DNA of 64,000 nucleotides, taken from contig DATIDG010000083.1 of assembly GCA_035456405.1 (NCBI GenBank), positions 1 to 64,000 on the forward strand. The letters are read 5' to 3'. Positions 24,222 through 33,019 of the stretch are shown here, piece by piece; the first letter of the stretch is position 1, and each line of letters begins with the position of its first letter. This stretch comes from JAGVSZ01 sp035456405. GTDB lineage: Bacteria > Pseudomonadota > Gammaproteobacteria > Burkholderiales > SG8-39. A model generated the notes under the pieces. That model searched no databases. It was not told where the DNA came from and saw only the letters and a program-made list of their open reading frames with translations. The translations under genes and the position numbers were made by a program.

Positions 24222-25982
24222 ATGCCGACCAGGAAGACCGTGCGAGCCGCCGCGCGCCGCAGCAAATCGCCTCCCGCCGCACGACGCCGCGCCGCCGTGA
24301 AGGCCGCGGCCCCGCGCGGGCGAGCGTCAACCGCCCGGCGACGCCCCGTGCCCGGGCCGCGTGCGAGCATCTGGGCGGCGCTGAAGCCGAACGCGGCGAA
24401 CTTCGCGCCGCTCACACCGGTCTCGTTCCTGCCGCGCTCGGCCGAGCTGCATCCGGACCGCGTCGCGGTGATCCACGGCAAGACCCGCTTCACGTACGCC
24501 GAGTTCCTCGCCCGCGCCCGGCGGCTCGCGTCGGCGCTCGCTCGAGCGGGCGTGCGCAAGGGCGACACCGTGTCGGCCATGCTGCCGAACGTGCCGGCGA
24601 TGCTGGAGGCCCACTTCGGCGTGCCGATGCTCGGCGCGGTGCTCAACACCATCAACACGCGACTCGACGCCGACACGGTCGCGTACATCCTCGAGCACGG
24701 CGAGGCGAAGGCCATCATCACCGACCGGATGTTCGCCGGCGTCGTCGGGCCCGCGCTGAAGGCGATCAAGCGCAAGATCCTGGTGATCGACGTGGACGAC
24801 CCGCTCTACACCGGCCCCGGCGAGCGGCTCGGCACGGTCGAGTACGAGGCCTTCCTGAAGGAGGGCGACCCGACGTTCGCGTGGTCGCCGCCCGCGAACG
24901 AGAGCGCGCCGATCGCGCTCAACTACACGTCGGGCACCACCGGCCGGCCGAAAGGCGTCGTCTACCACCACCGCGGCACCTTTCTGGAGACGATCGGCAA
25001 CATCGTGGGCTGGCCGCTCCCGCCGCGGGCCGTGTATCTGTGGACGCTGCCGCTGTTCCACTGCAACGGCTGGTGCTTTCCCTGGTCGGTCACCGCGGTC
25101 GGCGGGACGCACGTCTGTCTGCGCGCGGTCGACCCGGCGCTCGTCTTTCCCATGATCGTCGAGCACCGCGTCACCCACATGTGCGGCGCGCCGACCGTGC
25201 TCGCGATGCTCACCAACGCGCCCGACGAGCAGAAGCGCAAGTTCCCGCAAGTGGTCGACATCCAGACCGGCGGCTCGCCGCCGCCGGCGAAGATCATCAA
25301 GGCGATGGAGGAACTCGGCTTCCGGGTCACCCACATCTACGGAATGACCGAGCTGCAGGGGCCCTCGACGCTGTGCGAGCCGCAGGAGGCGTGGGACGCG
25401 CTTCCGCTCGAGGAGCGCGCAGTGCAGATGGCGCGGCAGGGCGTGCGCTACCCCGTCGTCGACGGCCATATCGTCGCCGACCCGCAGACCTGCAAGCCGG
25501 TGCCGCAGGACGGCGCCGCGATCGGCGAGATCCTGGTGAAGGGCAACACGGTGATGCTCGGCTACCTCAAGGATCCGAAGGCGACCGCCGAGGCGTTCGA
25601 CGGCGGGTGGATGCACACCGGGGACCTCGCCGTGTGGTACCCGAACCACTACGTCGAGATCAAGGATCGCAAGAAAGACATCATCATCTCTGGCGGCGAG
25701 AACATCTCCAGCGTCGAGGTGGAGATCGCCCTCTACAAGCATCCGGCGGTCGCGCTCGCCGCGGTCGTCGCGCGGCCCGACGAGAAGTGGGGCGAGACGC
25801 CGTGCGCATTCGTGCAGCTCAAGCCCGGCATGGACGCGAGCGAGACGGACGTGATCGAGCACTGCCGCGCCAACCTCGCGCGCTACAAGATCCCGAAGAA
25901 GGTCGTGTTCGGCGCGCTGCCGACGACTGCGACCGGGAAGATCCAGAAGTACGTGCTGCGGGAGCGCGCGAAGGGACTGTGA
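24222..25982 (+). CDS. Acyl-CoA ligase (AMP-forming) with basic Arg/Ala/Pro N-terminal tail
   Basis: 586 residues. Adenylate-forming enzyme with the P-loop YTSGTTGRPKGV, YGMTELQG motif, GYLKDPKATAEAF, HTGDLA, the hinge EIKDRKKDIIISGGENIS and the catalytic Lys motif TATGKIQKYVLRE. It activates a carboxylic acid as acyl-AMP, then makes the CoA thioester. The first ~48 residues are strongly basic and low-complexity (RKTVRAAARRSK, PPAARRRAAVKAAAPRGRA), unlike this enzyme family and reminiscent of bacterial H1-like proteins. The start is supported by AGAGGAGCAG, so the tail appears genuinely translated. A thioesterase-like gene follows. Confidence 0.88.
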   Translation: MPTRKTVRAAARRSKSPPAARRRAAVKAAAPRGRASTARRRPVPGPRASIWAALKPNAANFAPLTPVSFLPRSAELHPDRVAVIHGKTRFTYAEFLARARRLASALARAGVRKGDTVSAMLPNVPAMLEAHFGVPMLGAVLNTINTRLDADTVAYILEHGEAKAIITDRMFAGVVGPALKAIKRKILVIDVDDPLYTGPGERLGTVEYEAFLKEGDPTFAWSPPANESAPIALNYTSGTTGRPKGVVYHHRGTFLETIGNIVGWPLPPRAVYLWTLPLFHCNGWCFPWSVTAVGGTHVCLRAVDPALVFPMIVEHRVTHMCGAPTVLAMLTNAPDEQKRKFPQVVDIQTGGSPPPAKIIKAMEELGFRVTHIYGMTELQGPSTLCEPQEAWDALPLEERAVQMARQGVRYPVVDGHIVADPQTCKPVPQDGAAIGEILVKGNTVMLGYLKDPKATAEAFDGGWMHTGDLAVWYPNHYVEIKDRKKDIIISGGENISSVEVEIALYKHPAVALAAVVARPDEKWGETPCAFVQLKPGMDASETDVIEHCRANLARYKIPKKVVFGALPTTATGKIQKYVLRERAKGL

Positions 25983-25992
25983 GCCGGGACGG

Positions 25993-26706
25993 GTGCGCGT
26001 GAGCGAGGCGATCGTGATCGACCATCGCTACTGCGGGCCGCCCGACGCCGGCAACGGCGGATACGTGGGCGGCATTCTCGCGCGCCGGCTCGGCGGCACG
26101 GTCGAGGCCAACTTCCGGCGCCCGGTTCCGCTCGACCGGGACCTCCAGCTCGATCGGGGGAGCAACGGCGCACTGCGGCTCCACGACCATGGCAACCTGC
26201 TCGTCGAGGCCGCGCCCTCGACGGTGACCCTCGCGGTGCCGGAGGCGCCTACGCTCCACGAAGCCGCGGCGGCGAGCGGGCGGCATCTCGGCCGCGTAAT
26301 GCGCACGCCGTTCGTACGCTGCTTCGGCTGCGGTCTCGAGCGCGGCGCCGGTTACGGGCTGCGCATCTTCGCGGGGCCGTCCGACCGCGAGAATCTCTAC
26401 GCCGCGCCGTGGCTGCCGGAGTCGACCTTCGCCGACGCGGACGGTCGCGTGCGGCCCGAGTTCGTGTGGGCATCGCTCGACTGTTCGGCGGGCTTCGCCC
26501 TGATGGGCCTCAGGCTGCGGACCTTCGTGACCGCGCAGCTCGCGGTGGATATCCGCGAGCTGCCATGCACCGGAGTGCCGTACGTCATTGCGGCGTGGGT
26601 CGTCGGGCGGGGGGAGCGGAAGAACGAGTGCGGGACCGCGCTCTTCGCGATCGACGGGCGCCTGCTCGCGCTGGCGCGGTCGCTCTGGATCGAGGTGGGG
26701 ACCTGA
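25993..26706 (+). CDS. Thioesterase-like (double hotdog) protein
   Basis: 237 residues from a GTG ten bases after the ligase stop. The N-terminal half (CGPPDAGNGGYVGGILARRLGGTVEANFRRPVPL) resembles the substrate-binding helix and strand of acyl-CoA thioesterase hotdog domains. In the second half WASLDCSAGFALMGL plays the same role, with a Cys-containing segment RCFGCGLERG between the halves. A thioesterase beside an acyl-CoA ligase would hydrolyse or regulate the same acyl-CoA pool. Assignment rests on overall pattern, not on a catalytic motif, so activity is uncertain. Confidence 0.6.
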   Translation: MRVSEAIVIDHRYCGPPDAGNGGYVGGILARRLGGTVEANFRRPVPLDRDLQLDRGSNGALRLHDHGNLLVEAAPSTVTLAVPEAPTLHEAAAASGRHLGRVMRTPFVRCFGCGLERGAGYGLRIFAGPSDRENLYAAPWLPESTFADADGRVRPEFVWASLDCSAGFALMGLRLRTFVTAQLAVDIRELPCTGVPYVIAAWVVGRGERKNECGTALFAIDGRLLALARSLWIEVGT

Positions 26707-26746
26707 TGCCGCGCGCATGGCGCGGCGCACTCTAAGAGGAGGAGAA

Positions 26747-27730
26747 ATGCGAACCCGGAGATCGTTCCTCGCGGCGGCGGCGGGCCTCGCCCTGGCGCCG
26801 GTTGCCTCGCGTGCGCAGGGCGGGCCGTACCCGAATCGGCCGATCCGCCTGGTGGTGCCGCTGCCGCCGGGCGGCTCGCCCGACTACCTCTCCCGACTTC
26901 TGGCGGAAAAGCTCCCGCCGGTGCTCGGGCAGCCGATCGTGGTCGAGAACAAGCCGGGCGCGGGCGGGACGATCGGGCGGGAGCTCGTCGCGCGCGCCGC
27001 GCCGGACGGCTACACGCTCGGGATGACCGAGTCCGCGCACGTGCTCAGTGCGAGCCTCGGCGCGAAACTGCCCTACGACCCGATCCGCGACTTCGAGCCT
27101 ATCGCGCTCACCGGGATGATCCCGTTCGTGCTCGCGGTGAACGCGTCGTTCCCGGCGCAGACGCTCAACGAATTCGTCGCGGCCGCGAAGGCGCGGCCCG
27201 ACACGCTGACCTACGGCAGCGCCGGGATCGGCGCGCCGCACCAGTTCGCGGCCGAGCTGCTCGCCACGATGACCGGCATCCAGGTGGTCCACATCCCGTA
27301 CAAGGGCTCGGCCGGGATCATTCCCGCGCTCCTCGCGAACGAGATCAGCTTCACGATCGGAGCGGTGAACTCGCTCCTGCCGCACTTCCGGTCCGGAAAG
27401 CTGCGGGCGCTGGGGGTGGCGAGCTCGAAGCGCTCGGCGGTCATTCCCGACGTTCCGACAATCGCGGAAGCGGGGCCGCTGCCCGGCTATGCGGTGGACA
27501 TCTGGCTCGGGGTCATCGCACCCGCCGGGACGCCGCGGCCGATCATCGAGCGGCTCAACGCAGAGGTGAACCGCGTGACCGGCGATCCGCAGATCGTGCG
27601 CGAGCGGCTGCTCCCGGTCGGCATCGAGCCGATCGCGCCCGGCTCGCCGGAGCGGTTCGTCGAGGTGATGAAGGCGGACCTCGAGAAATACACGACGATC
27701 GCGCGCAACGCGAAGATGAAGGCGGAGTGA
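26747..27730 (+). CDS. Bug-family (TctC-like) periplasmic carboxylate-binding protein
   Basis: 327 residues. The signal peptide carries a twin-arginine-like start (MRTRRSFLAAAAGLALAPVASRAQ). The mature N-terminus YPNRPIRLVVPLPPGGSPDYLSRLLAEKL is the Bug hallmark, followed by VENKPGAGGTIGRELVARAAPDGYTLGM and IPYKGSAGIIPALLANEISFTIGAV. Bug proteins bind carboxylates or nicotinate-like compounds for TctAB transporters. AGAGGAGGAG precedes the ATG. It is not next to tctBA and might serve that pair or act alone, as many Bug proteins do. Confidence 0.9.
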   Translation: MRTRRSFLAAAAGLALAPVASRAQGGPYPNRPIRLVVPLPPGGSPDYLSRLLAEKLPPVLGQPIVVENKPGAGGTIGRELVARAAPDGYTLGMTESAHVLSASLGAKLPYDPIRDFEPIALTGMIPFVLAVNASFPAQTLNEFVAAAKARPDTLTYGSAGIGAPHQFAAELLATMTGIQVVHIPYKGSAGIIPALLANEISFTIGAVNSLLPHFRSGKLRALGVASSKRSAVIPDVPTIAEAGPLPGYAVDIWLGVIAPAGTPRPIIERLNAEVNRVTGDPQIVRERLLPVGIEPIAPGSPERFVEVMKADLEKYTTIARNAKMKAE

Positions 27731-27755
27731 ATGCCGCGCCGACGCGCGCCGGCGG

Positions 27756-28577
27756 CTACCAGTCGGGATTGAACTTCTTGATGATCACGCCGCCCGACTT
27801 CTCGTCCTCCTCGACCTCGATCAGCCCGCGGGAGGCGGCCTCCTCGAGCAGGCGGGAGAACGACCGGAAGCCGTAGTAGGACTCGTTGAAGCCCGGCTGG
27901 CGGCGCTTGAGCGCCTGCTTGACCATCGAGCCCCAGATCTTCTCCTCGGAACCGCGCTCGCCGAACAGCGCCTCGATCGTCTCCATCACGAGATCGAACG
28001 CCTGCTGGCGCTTGTCCTCGTCGGGCTTGGCCGCCCGCGGCTTTTCCTCGCCGGCGGGCTTCTCGCGCCGCTTGCGCTCCTTCTTCTCGCGCTTCGGCTG
28101 GTCGCGCACGAGGTCGTCGTAGTAGATGAACTCGTCGCAGTTGGCGATGAGGAGGTCCGAGGTCGAGTTCTTCACGCCGACGCCGATCACCGTCTTGTCG
28201 TTCTCGCGCAGCTTGGACACGAGCGGCGAGAAGTCTGAGTCCCCCGTGAGCAGCACGAAGGTGTCGACGTGGCTCTTGGTGTAGCAGAGGTCGAGCGCGT
28301 CCACGACCATGCGGATGTCCGCGGAGTTCTTGCCGGACTGGCGCACGTGCGGGATCTCGATCAGCTCGAATGCGGCCTCGTGCATCGCCGCCTTGAAGCC
28401 CTTGTAGCGGTCCCAGTCGCAGTACGCCTTCTTGACGACGATCGAGCCCTTGAGGAGCAGCTTCTCGAGCACGCGCTTGATGTCGAACTTATCGTACTTC
28501 GCGTCGCGCACGCCGAGCGCGAGGTTCTCGAAGTCGCAGAAGAGCGCCATGCTGCGCGTGTCGGCGGGGGTGGCCAT
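27756..28577 (-). CDS. NYN-domain putative ribonuclease with C-terminal LOTUS/OST-HTH domain
   Basis: 273 residues; ATG at 28577 chosen because AGGGAGC lies upstream. The N-terminal NYN (PIN-like) domain has the acidic residues expected for metal binding: MALFCDFENLALGV, SADIRMVVDALDL and LLTGDSDFSPLVSKLRENDKTVIGVGV. A Lys/Glu/Arg-rich linker (about 172-205) leads to a C-terminal OST-HTH/LOTUS-like domain ending GLIEVEEDEKSGGVIIKKF. LabA/NYN proteins are thought to cut RNA, with LOTUS domains binding RNA. It follows cydAB on the same strand after 84 bases and probably has its own promoter. Confidence 0.88.
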   Translation of the reverse strand: MATPADTRSMALFCDFENLALGVRDAKYDKFDIKRVLEKLLLKGSIVVKKAYCDWDRYKGFKAAMHEAAFELIEIPHVRQSGKNSADIRMVVDALDLCYTKSHVDTFVLLTGDSDFSPLVSKLRENDKTVIGVGVKNSTSDLLIANCDEFIYYDDLVRDQPKREKKERKRREKPAGEEKPRAAKPDEDKRQQAFDLVMETIEALFGERGSEEKIWGSMVKQALKRRQPGFNESYYGFRSFSRLLEEAASRGLIEVEEDEKSGGVIIKKFNPDW

Positions 28578-28661
28578 TCGAATGCTCCCTGGAGTCGTTT
28601 GTTCGCATCGTAGCACCGCGCGACGGCGGCGCCGTGCGGCGCGCGGTTGGCGCGGCCGACT

Positions 28662-29669
28662 TCAGTGGTGGTATCCGACGTCCGCGCGCACCTTGCCGCG
28701 GAACACCCAGTACGACCAGCCGGTGTAGGTGAAGATGATTGGCAGCAGGAACAGCGTTCCGATCAGCAGGAACGCCTGCGACTGCGGCGCCGCGGCGGCA
28801 TCCCACAGCGTGATCGAGGGCGGCGCGACGTAGGGGAACAGGCTGATTCCCAGCCCGAGATAGCACATCGCGAAGAGGCCCATCGCCGCGATGAACGGCG
28901 CGACGTCGCGGCCGCGCGCGAGCGAGCGCCATAGCCACCACGCGAGCCCTGCGGTGACGAGCGGCACCGGGGCGAGCAGGGCGACATTCGGCCAGGTGAA
29001 CCATCGTGCGGCGATGCGCTCGTCGATGAACGGCGTCCACAGGCTCACCGTCGCGATGAACGCGGCGACGCCGAAGAGGCTGGCCCGCGCCTTTCCCCGC
29101 GCCCACTCCTGCAGTTCGCCTTCGGTCTTCATCACGAGCCAGGTCGCGCCGAGCAGCGTGTATCCGAACACCAGGCCGACGCCGACGGCGAGCACGAACG
29201 GGTCCACCCAGTCCCAGCTCGTGCCGGCGTAGTGGCGGCCGGCGACCTCGAACCCCTGGACGAACTTGCCGAGCACGCAGCCCTGCGCGAAGGTCGCGAC
29301 GAGCGAACCCCAGAAGAACGCGTGGTCCCAGCGCTTGCGGCTCGTCTGCGCGACGTGACGGAACTCGAACGCGACGCCGCGGAAGATCAGGCCGAGCAGC
29401 ATCGCCAGGATCGGGAAGTAGAGGGCCGGCATGATGACCGCGAACGCGAGCGGGAACGCCGCGAACAGCGCAACGCCGCCGAGCACGAGCCAGGTCTCGT
29501 TGCCGTCCCAGATCGGCGCGACCGAGGCCATCATCAGGTCGCGGGACCGGTCGTCGGGCGCGAACGGGAAGAGGATGCCGACGCCGAGGTCGAAGCCGTC
29601 GAGAAGTACGTACATGAAGACGCCGACGGCGAGGATGAGCGTCCAGATTGGAACGAGGTCGAGGGCCAT
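28662..29669 (-). CDS. cydB: Cytochrome bd ubiquinol oxidase subunit II
   Basis: 335 residues, about eight or nine membrane segments. The start MALDLVPIWTLILAVGVFMYVLLDGFDLGVGILFPF and the segment DGNETWLVLGGVALFAAFPLAFAVIMPALYFPI are CydB signatures, including the WDGNETW motif. GGAGGT lies upstream of the ATG. It partners CydA to form the quinol:O2 oxidoreductase used under low oxygen or when bc1/cbb3 oxidases are blocked. No CydX-type small ORF was recognised at its end. Confidence 0.94.
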   Translation of the reverse strand: MALDLVPIWTLILAVGVFMYVLLDGFDLGVGILFPFAPDDRSRDLMMASVAPIWDGNETWLVLGGVALFAAFPLAFAVIMPALYFPILAMLLGLIFRGVAFEFRHVAQTSRKRWDHAFFWGSLVATFAQGCVLGKFVQGFEVAGRHYAGTSWDWVDPFVLAVGVGLVFGYTLLGATWLVMKTEGELQEWARGKARASLFGVAAFIATVSLWTPFIDERIAARWFTWPNVALLAPVPLVTAGLAWWLWRSLARGRDVAPFIAAMGLFAMCYLGLGISLFPYVAPPSITLWDAAAAPQSQAFLLIGTLFLLPIIFTYTGWSYWVFRGKVRADVGYHH

Positions 29670-29683
29670 TGCGGGACCTCCGG

Positions 29684-31066
29684 TCAGTCGGCGTCGGCCG
29701 CAGCGGAGAGCGGACGGGCGGGGCGCTCGCCGAGGCGCGGCTCGTGGCCCTCGACGGCCGCGGGCAGCCCGCGCTGGACCATCCGGACCAGGTAGTAAAG
29801 GCCGGCCCCGAAGACGACCGAGTAGACGGCCACGTAGACGATCAGCGACGCGAGGACGTCGCCGCCGGTCAGCGACGGCGTAACCGCCTCGGCGGTGCGC
29901 ATCACGCCGTAGACAACGTACGGTTGCCGGCCGACCTCCGTGGTGACCCAGCCGGCGGTGACGGCGACGTAGCCGGCGGGCATGCACCAGGTTGCCACCC
30001 GCAGGAACGCGGGCGAGTCGAAGAGCCGACGGCGCCACGAGAGCCACAGCGCCCAGGCGGTGAGCAGGAACATGATTCCCCACATGCCGACCATCAGCCG
30101 GAACGCGTAGAACACCGGCGCGACCGGTGGGCGCTCGCTGCGCGGGAAGTCCTTGAGCCCGCGCACCACGCCGTCCCAGTCGTGCGTGAGGTAAAGGCTC
30201 GCGAGCCCCGGGATGCCCACCTCGAGCCGGTTGGCCTCGGCCGCCTCGTCGGGGATCGCGAACAGCACCGCCGGCTGTCGTCCGCCCGTCTCCCAGATGC
30301 CCTCCATCGCGGCGAGCTTCTGCGGCTGGTGCTCGAGGGTGTTCAGGCCGTGCGCGTCGCCGATCAGCGCCTGCGCCGGCACGAGCACCGCAGCGAGGCC
30401 GACGCCCATCGCGATCATCGTCCGCGCCTCGGTCACGAAACGGCCGTGCCGCAGGTACCAGGCCGCGACGCCGATGACGGTGAACGCGGTCGTGAGATAG
30501 ACGGCGACCACCGTGTGCGTGAAGCGGTACGGGAACGACGGATTCCAGAGGATCGCGAGCCAGTCGGTGGGAACGAACCGGCCGTCGACGAGCTCGTAGC
30601 CGGCCGGCGTCTGCATCCAGCTGTTGAGGACGAGGATCCAGTACGAGCTGAACAGCGTGCCGAGTGCCACCATGAGCGCCGCGCCGAAGTACACCCACGC
30701 CGGCACGAGCTTGCGCCCGAAGAGCAGCACGCCTAGGAAAGCGGCCTCGAGAAAGAACGCGGTCAGCCCCTCGTAGCCCATGAGGGGCGCGACGATGTTG
30801 GCGGTCGCGTCGGAGTAGCGGCTCCAGTTGGTGCCGAACTGGAACGGCATGACGATGCCCGAGACCACGCCCATCCCGAACGACACCGCGAAGATCTTGA
30901 TCCAGAAGGATGAGATGCGCAGGAAGACGGGTTTCCGCGTGGCGAGGTGCAGGCCTTCCAGCACCGCGATGTACGACGCGAGCCCGATGGTGAACGCCGG
31001 CAGGAGGAAGTGGAACGCGACGACGAATGCGAACTGCAGGCGCGAGAGCAGCACCGGGTCGAGCAT
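29684..31066 (-). CDS. cydA: Cytochrome bd ubiquinol oxidase subunit I (short Q-loop type)
   Basis: 460 residues from the ATG at 31066 (AGGAGA upstream); the open frame extends 57 codons further but that part is not CydA. His19 in QFAFVVAFHFLLP matches the heme b595 ligand of E. coli CydA, and MQTPAGYELVDGRF is conserved. The loop after EGIWETGGRQPAVLFAIPDE is short, as in cyanide-insensitive oxidases (CioA), and EVGRQPYVVYG replaces the GRQPW of E. coli. It starts the cydAB operon. Symbol cioA would be equally fair. Confidence 0.93.
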   Translation of the reverse strand: MLDPVLLSRLQFAFVVAFHFLLPAFTIGLASYIAVLEGLHLATRKPVFLRISSFWIKIFAVSFGMGVVSGIVMPFQFGTNWSRYSDATANIVAPLMGYEGLTAFFLEAAFLGVLLFGRKLVPAWVYFGAALMVALGTLFSSYWILVLNSWMQTPAGYELVDGRFVPTDWLAILWNPSFPYRFTHTVVAVYLTTAFTVIGVAAWYLRHGRFVTEARTMIAMGVGLAAVLVPAQALIGDAHGLNTLEHQPQKLAAMEGIWETGGRQPAVLFAIPDEAAEANRLEVGIPGLASLYLTHDWDGVVRGLKDFPRSERPPVAPVFYAFRLMVGMWGIMFLLTAWALWLSWRRRLFDSPAFLRVATWCMPAGYVAVTAGWVTTEVGRQPYVVYGVMRTAEAVTPSLTGGDVLASLIVYVAVYSVVFGAGLYYLVRMVQRGLPAAVEGHEPRLGERPARPLSAAADAD

Positions 31067-31311
31067 GGCTCGGCTTCTCCTGGATGGCGGCGCCGCTGCG
31101 TCGGCGGCGCGCGACGGCTGGCAGTGTAGCGCCTCTCTGTGCGTTCGCGCCGCTCCGGGCAGCGTGTGTCGGCGGCAGCCCGTAGTCTTTCGGCGGGGTT
31201 CTGCAGACGCATCGACGGACCGGACGTCCTTGATCACGTCGCGGGAGGAATACGCCTCACGGCCCAGCCTTCAGGCCGATTCGTCAGGCACCCCCCCGCT
31301 AAGTTGAGAGG

Positions 31312-31741
31312 ATGGGCCAGGTGCGGGGGCGGACGATGATGCTGAGGAGGCTGGCGAAGGGCGAGTCGGGCACTGCGGTCGTCAAGGCGCGGGAGTACTG
31401 GAACCGGACCGGCATCGAGGTCGGCTTTCTGGAAGCCTACGCATTCGAAGCGACCGGGTATCGTGGAGCGACTGGGGCCGTACCACTGATGCGGACGGCG
31501 GGGCCTGGGCTTCATGCAGGATCTCTTGAGCTCGGGGCGGCGCTGCCGGTAGAGGGAGTGGTTCCAGCTTACCGGCTCGGTCGGCGCGTCCGACGAGCGC
31601 TCGTTCGTGCTCGGCGCGCACGCCCGCTGGACCAACCGGTCGCCGGAGTCGGACGAGCTGCTGCTCTTCGCGAACGACGCGCCCGGGTTCTACTGGAACA
31701 ACGCCGGCTAGATCGAGGTCCGCATCACGCGCATCGGTTGA
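31312..31741 (+). pseudogene. Decayed gene for a carbohydrate-binding-like domain protein
   Basis: Three frames together spell one domain. Frame one gives VKAREYWNRTGIEVGFLEAYAFEATG; the next frame continues WSDWGRTTDADGG; the third gives GFMQDLLSSGRRCR, a stop, REWFQLTGSVGASDERSFVLGAH, then DELLLFANDAPGFYWNNAG, a stop, IEVRITRIG and a final TGA at 31739. This order (xxWxxTGIxV, GxWxDW, WFxLTGxVG, GELxLFANDAPGFYWNN) is a recurring domain in bacterial proteins that resembles LecA/PA-IL-like sugar-binding modules. At least two frameshifts and two in-frame TAG stops show the gene is dead. The exact family name is uncertain. The 245 bases before it are the cydA upstream region, where I see no gene. 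Confidence 0.7.
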
Positions 31742-31809
31742 CCGCGGCGGCAGTTGCCGGCGCGGCGCCCGCGCCGGATACTGCGGCCTGCGTTCGCCAG
31801 GAGGCTTCG

Positions 31810-32901
31810 ATGCCGCAGGCTCCCGTGATCCGCGCGCTGCGCACGCGCGCCGTCAACGTCCCGATCAGGCGGCCGCTCGCCACCTCGACCGGTGCGCTGA
31901 TGCACGTGCCGCTCGTCCTCGTCGATCTCGAGACCGACCAGGGCGTCACCGGCGTCGGCTACTTGTTCACGCCGGCGGGCTACGCGATCAAGCCGCTCGC
32001 CGCGATGATCGAAGGGCTCGGCGAGATGATGAAGGGCGAACCGGTCGCGCCGTTTGCCATCGAGCAGAAGCTTCGCAAGCGCATGACGCTCGTCGGCGTG
32101 CAGGGCCTCGCAATGCTTGCGCTGTCGGCCATCGACACCGCGTGCTGGGACGCCCTTGCGAAGGCGGCGGACCTCCCGCTCGCGCGCCTGCTCGGCGGCG
32201 TGCCGCGCCCGATCCCGGCGTACAACTCGAACGGGCTCGGGATCACGGGGCCGGAGCGCGCCGCCGCGCAGGCGATGGAGCTGCTCGAAGGCGGGTTCAA
32301 GGCGATCAAGATCCGGCTGGGGTATCCGACCGTCGCGGAGGACGTCGCAGCCGTCCGCGCGGTCCGGCGCGCGGTCGGCGACTCGATCACGCTGATGTCC
32401 GACTACAACCAGGCACTCCTGCCGCCCGAGGCGGAGCAACGCGCCCGCGCGCTCGACGGCGAGGGCCTGGCGTGGATCGAGGAGCCGGTGCGCTTCGACG
32501 ATTACGCGGGCTGCGCGCGGGTCGCCGCGGCGGCGGCGACGCCGGTCCAGATCGGCGAGAACTGCTGGGGCGCGCACGACATGCAGAAGGCGCTCGATGC
32601 GCGCGCGTGCGACTACTTCATGCCCGACCTGGCGAAGATCGGCGGCGTGACGGGTTGGCTCCGCGCGGCAGCCCTGGCCGAGCCGGTCGGGCTGCCGATC
32701 TCGACGCATCTCTTCCCGGAGGTGTCGGCGCACCTGATGTGCGTGACGCCGACCGCGCACTGGCTCGAGTACGTGGACTGGGCGAGCCCGGTCCTCGCCG
32801 AGCCGCTGGAGATCCGTGACGGGTGCGCGCTCGTTCCCGACCGGCCAGGGAACGGGATGCGCTGGAACGAGGAGGCCGTGGCGCGGTTTCTGGTCAACTA
32901 G
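31810..32901 (+). CDS. Mandelate racemase/muconate lactonizing enzyme-family protein
   Basis: 363 residues, start supported by AGGAGG. Enolase-superfamily barrel with the catalytic pattern readable in order: KxR in GGFKAIKIRLGYP, metal ligand Asp in TLMSDYNQ, Glu in AWIEEPVRFDD, Glu in PVQIGENCWG, and His in LPISTHLFPE. A capping domain occupies the first ~130 residues. These enzymes abstract a proton next to a carboxylate, giving racemisation, dehydration or cycloisomerisation. The substrate is unknown. Merging with the upstream open frame into a 529-residue protein is not supported, since that part is a decayed gene. Confidence 0.88.
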   Translation: MPQAPVIRALRTRAVNVPIRRPLATSTGALMHVPLVLVDLETDQGVTGVGYLFTPAGYAIKPLAAMIEGLGEMMKGEPVAPFAIEQKLRKRMTLVGVQGLAMLALSAIDTACWDALAKAADLPLARLLGGVPRPIPAYNSNGLGITGPERAAAQAMELLEGGFKAIKIRLGYPTVAEDVAAVRAVRRAVGDSITLMSDYNQALLPPEAEQRARALDGEGLAWIEEPVRFDDYAGCARVAAAAATPVQIGENCWGAHDMQKALDARACDYFMPDLAKIGGVTGWLRAAALAEPVGLPISTHLFPEVSAHLMCVTPTAHWLEYVDWASPVLAEPLEIRDGCALVPDRPGNGMRWNEEAVARFLVN

Positions 32902-32910
32902 GAAACGCAG

Positions 32911-33019
32911 CCACTGGGATCACAGAGCGACACAGGAGACACAGAGAAGAAGCGACAAGGTTTCATTCAGGCTCTGCTCTGTGATCTCCGTCTCCTGTGC
33001 GGCGGCTTTGTCTCAGTGG
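32911..33019. repeat. Long imperfect inverted repeat between convergent genes
   Basis: The outer arms CCACTGGGA (32911) and TCTCAGTGG (ending 33019) and the inner arms CACAGGAGAC (32931-32940) and GTCTCCTGTG (32990-32999) are complementary, the latter perfectly, with other matches between them (GATCACAGAG / CTCTGTGATC). Base composition is visibly lower in G+C than the neighbours. The right arm runs into the stop of the DUF2237 gene. It looks like a non-autonomous palindromic (REP- or MITE-like) element, and could serve as a bidirectional terminator. Confidence 0.6.

Noticed and set aside
28662..30698. A single 678-codon frame containing CydB
   Set aside because: The first ~340 codons are the shadow frame of cydA; CydB starts at 29669 with a proper ribosome-binding site.
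31312..32901. A 529-residue version of the enolase-superfamily protein
   Set aside because: The extra N-terminal part is the accidental frame through a decayed gene; AGGAGG and domain limits place the start at 31810.
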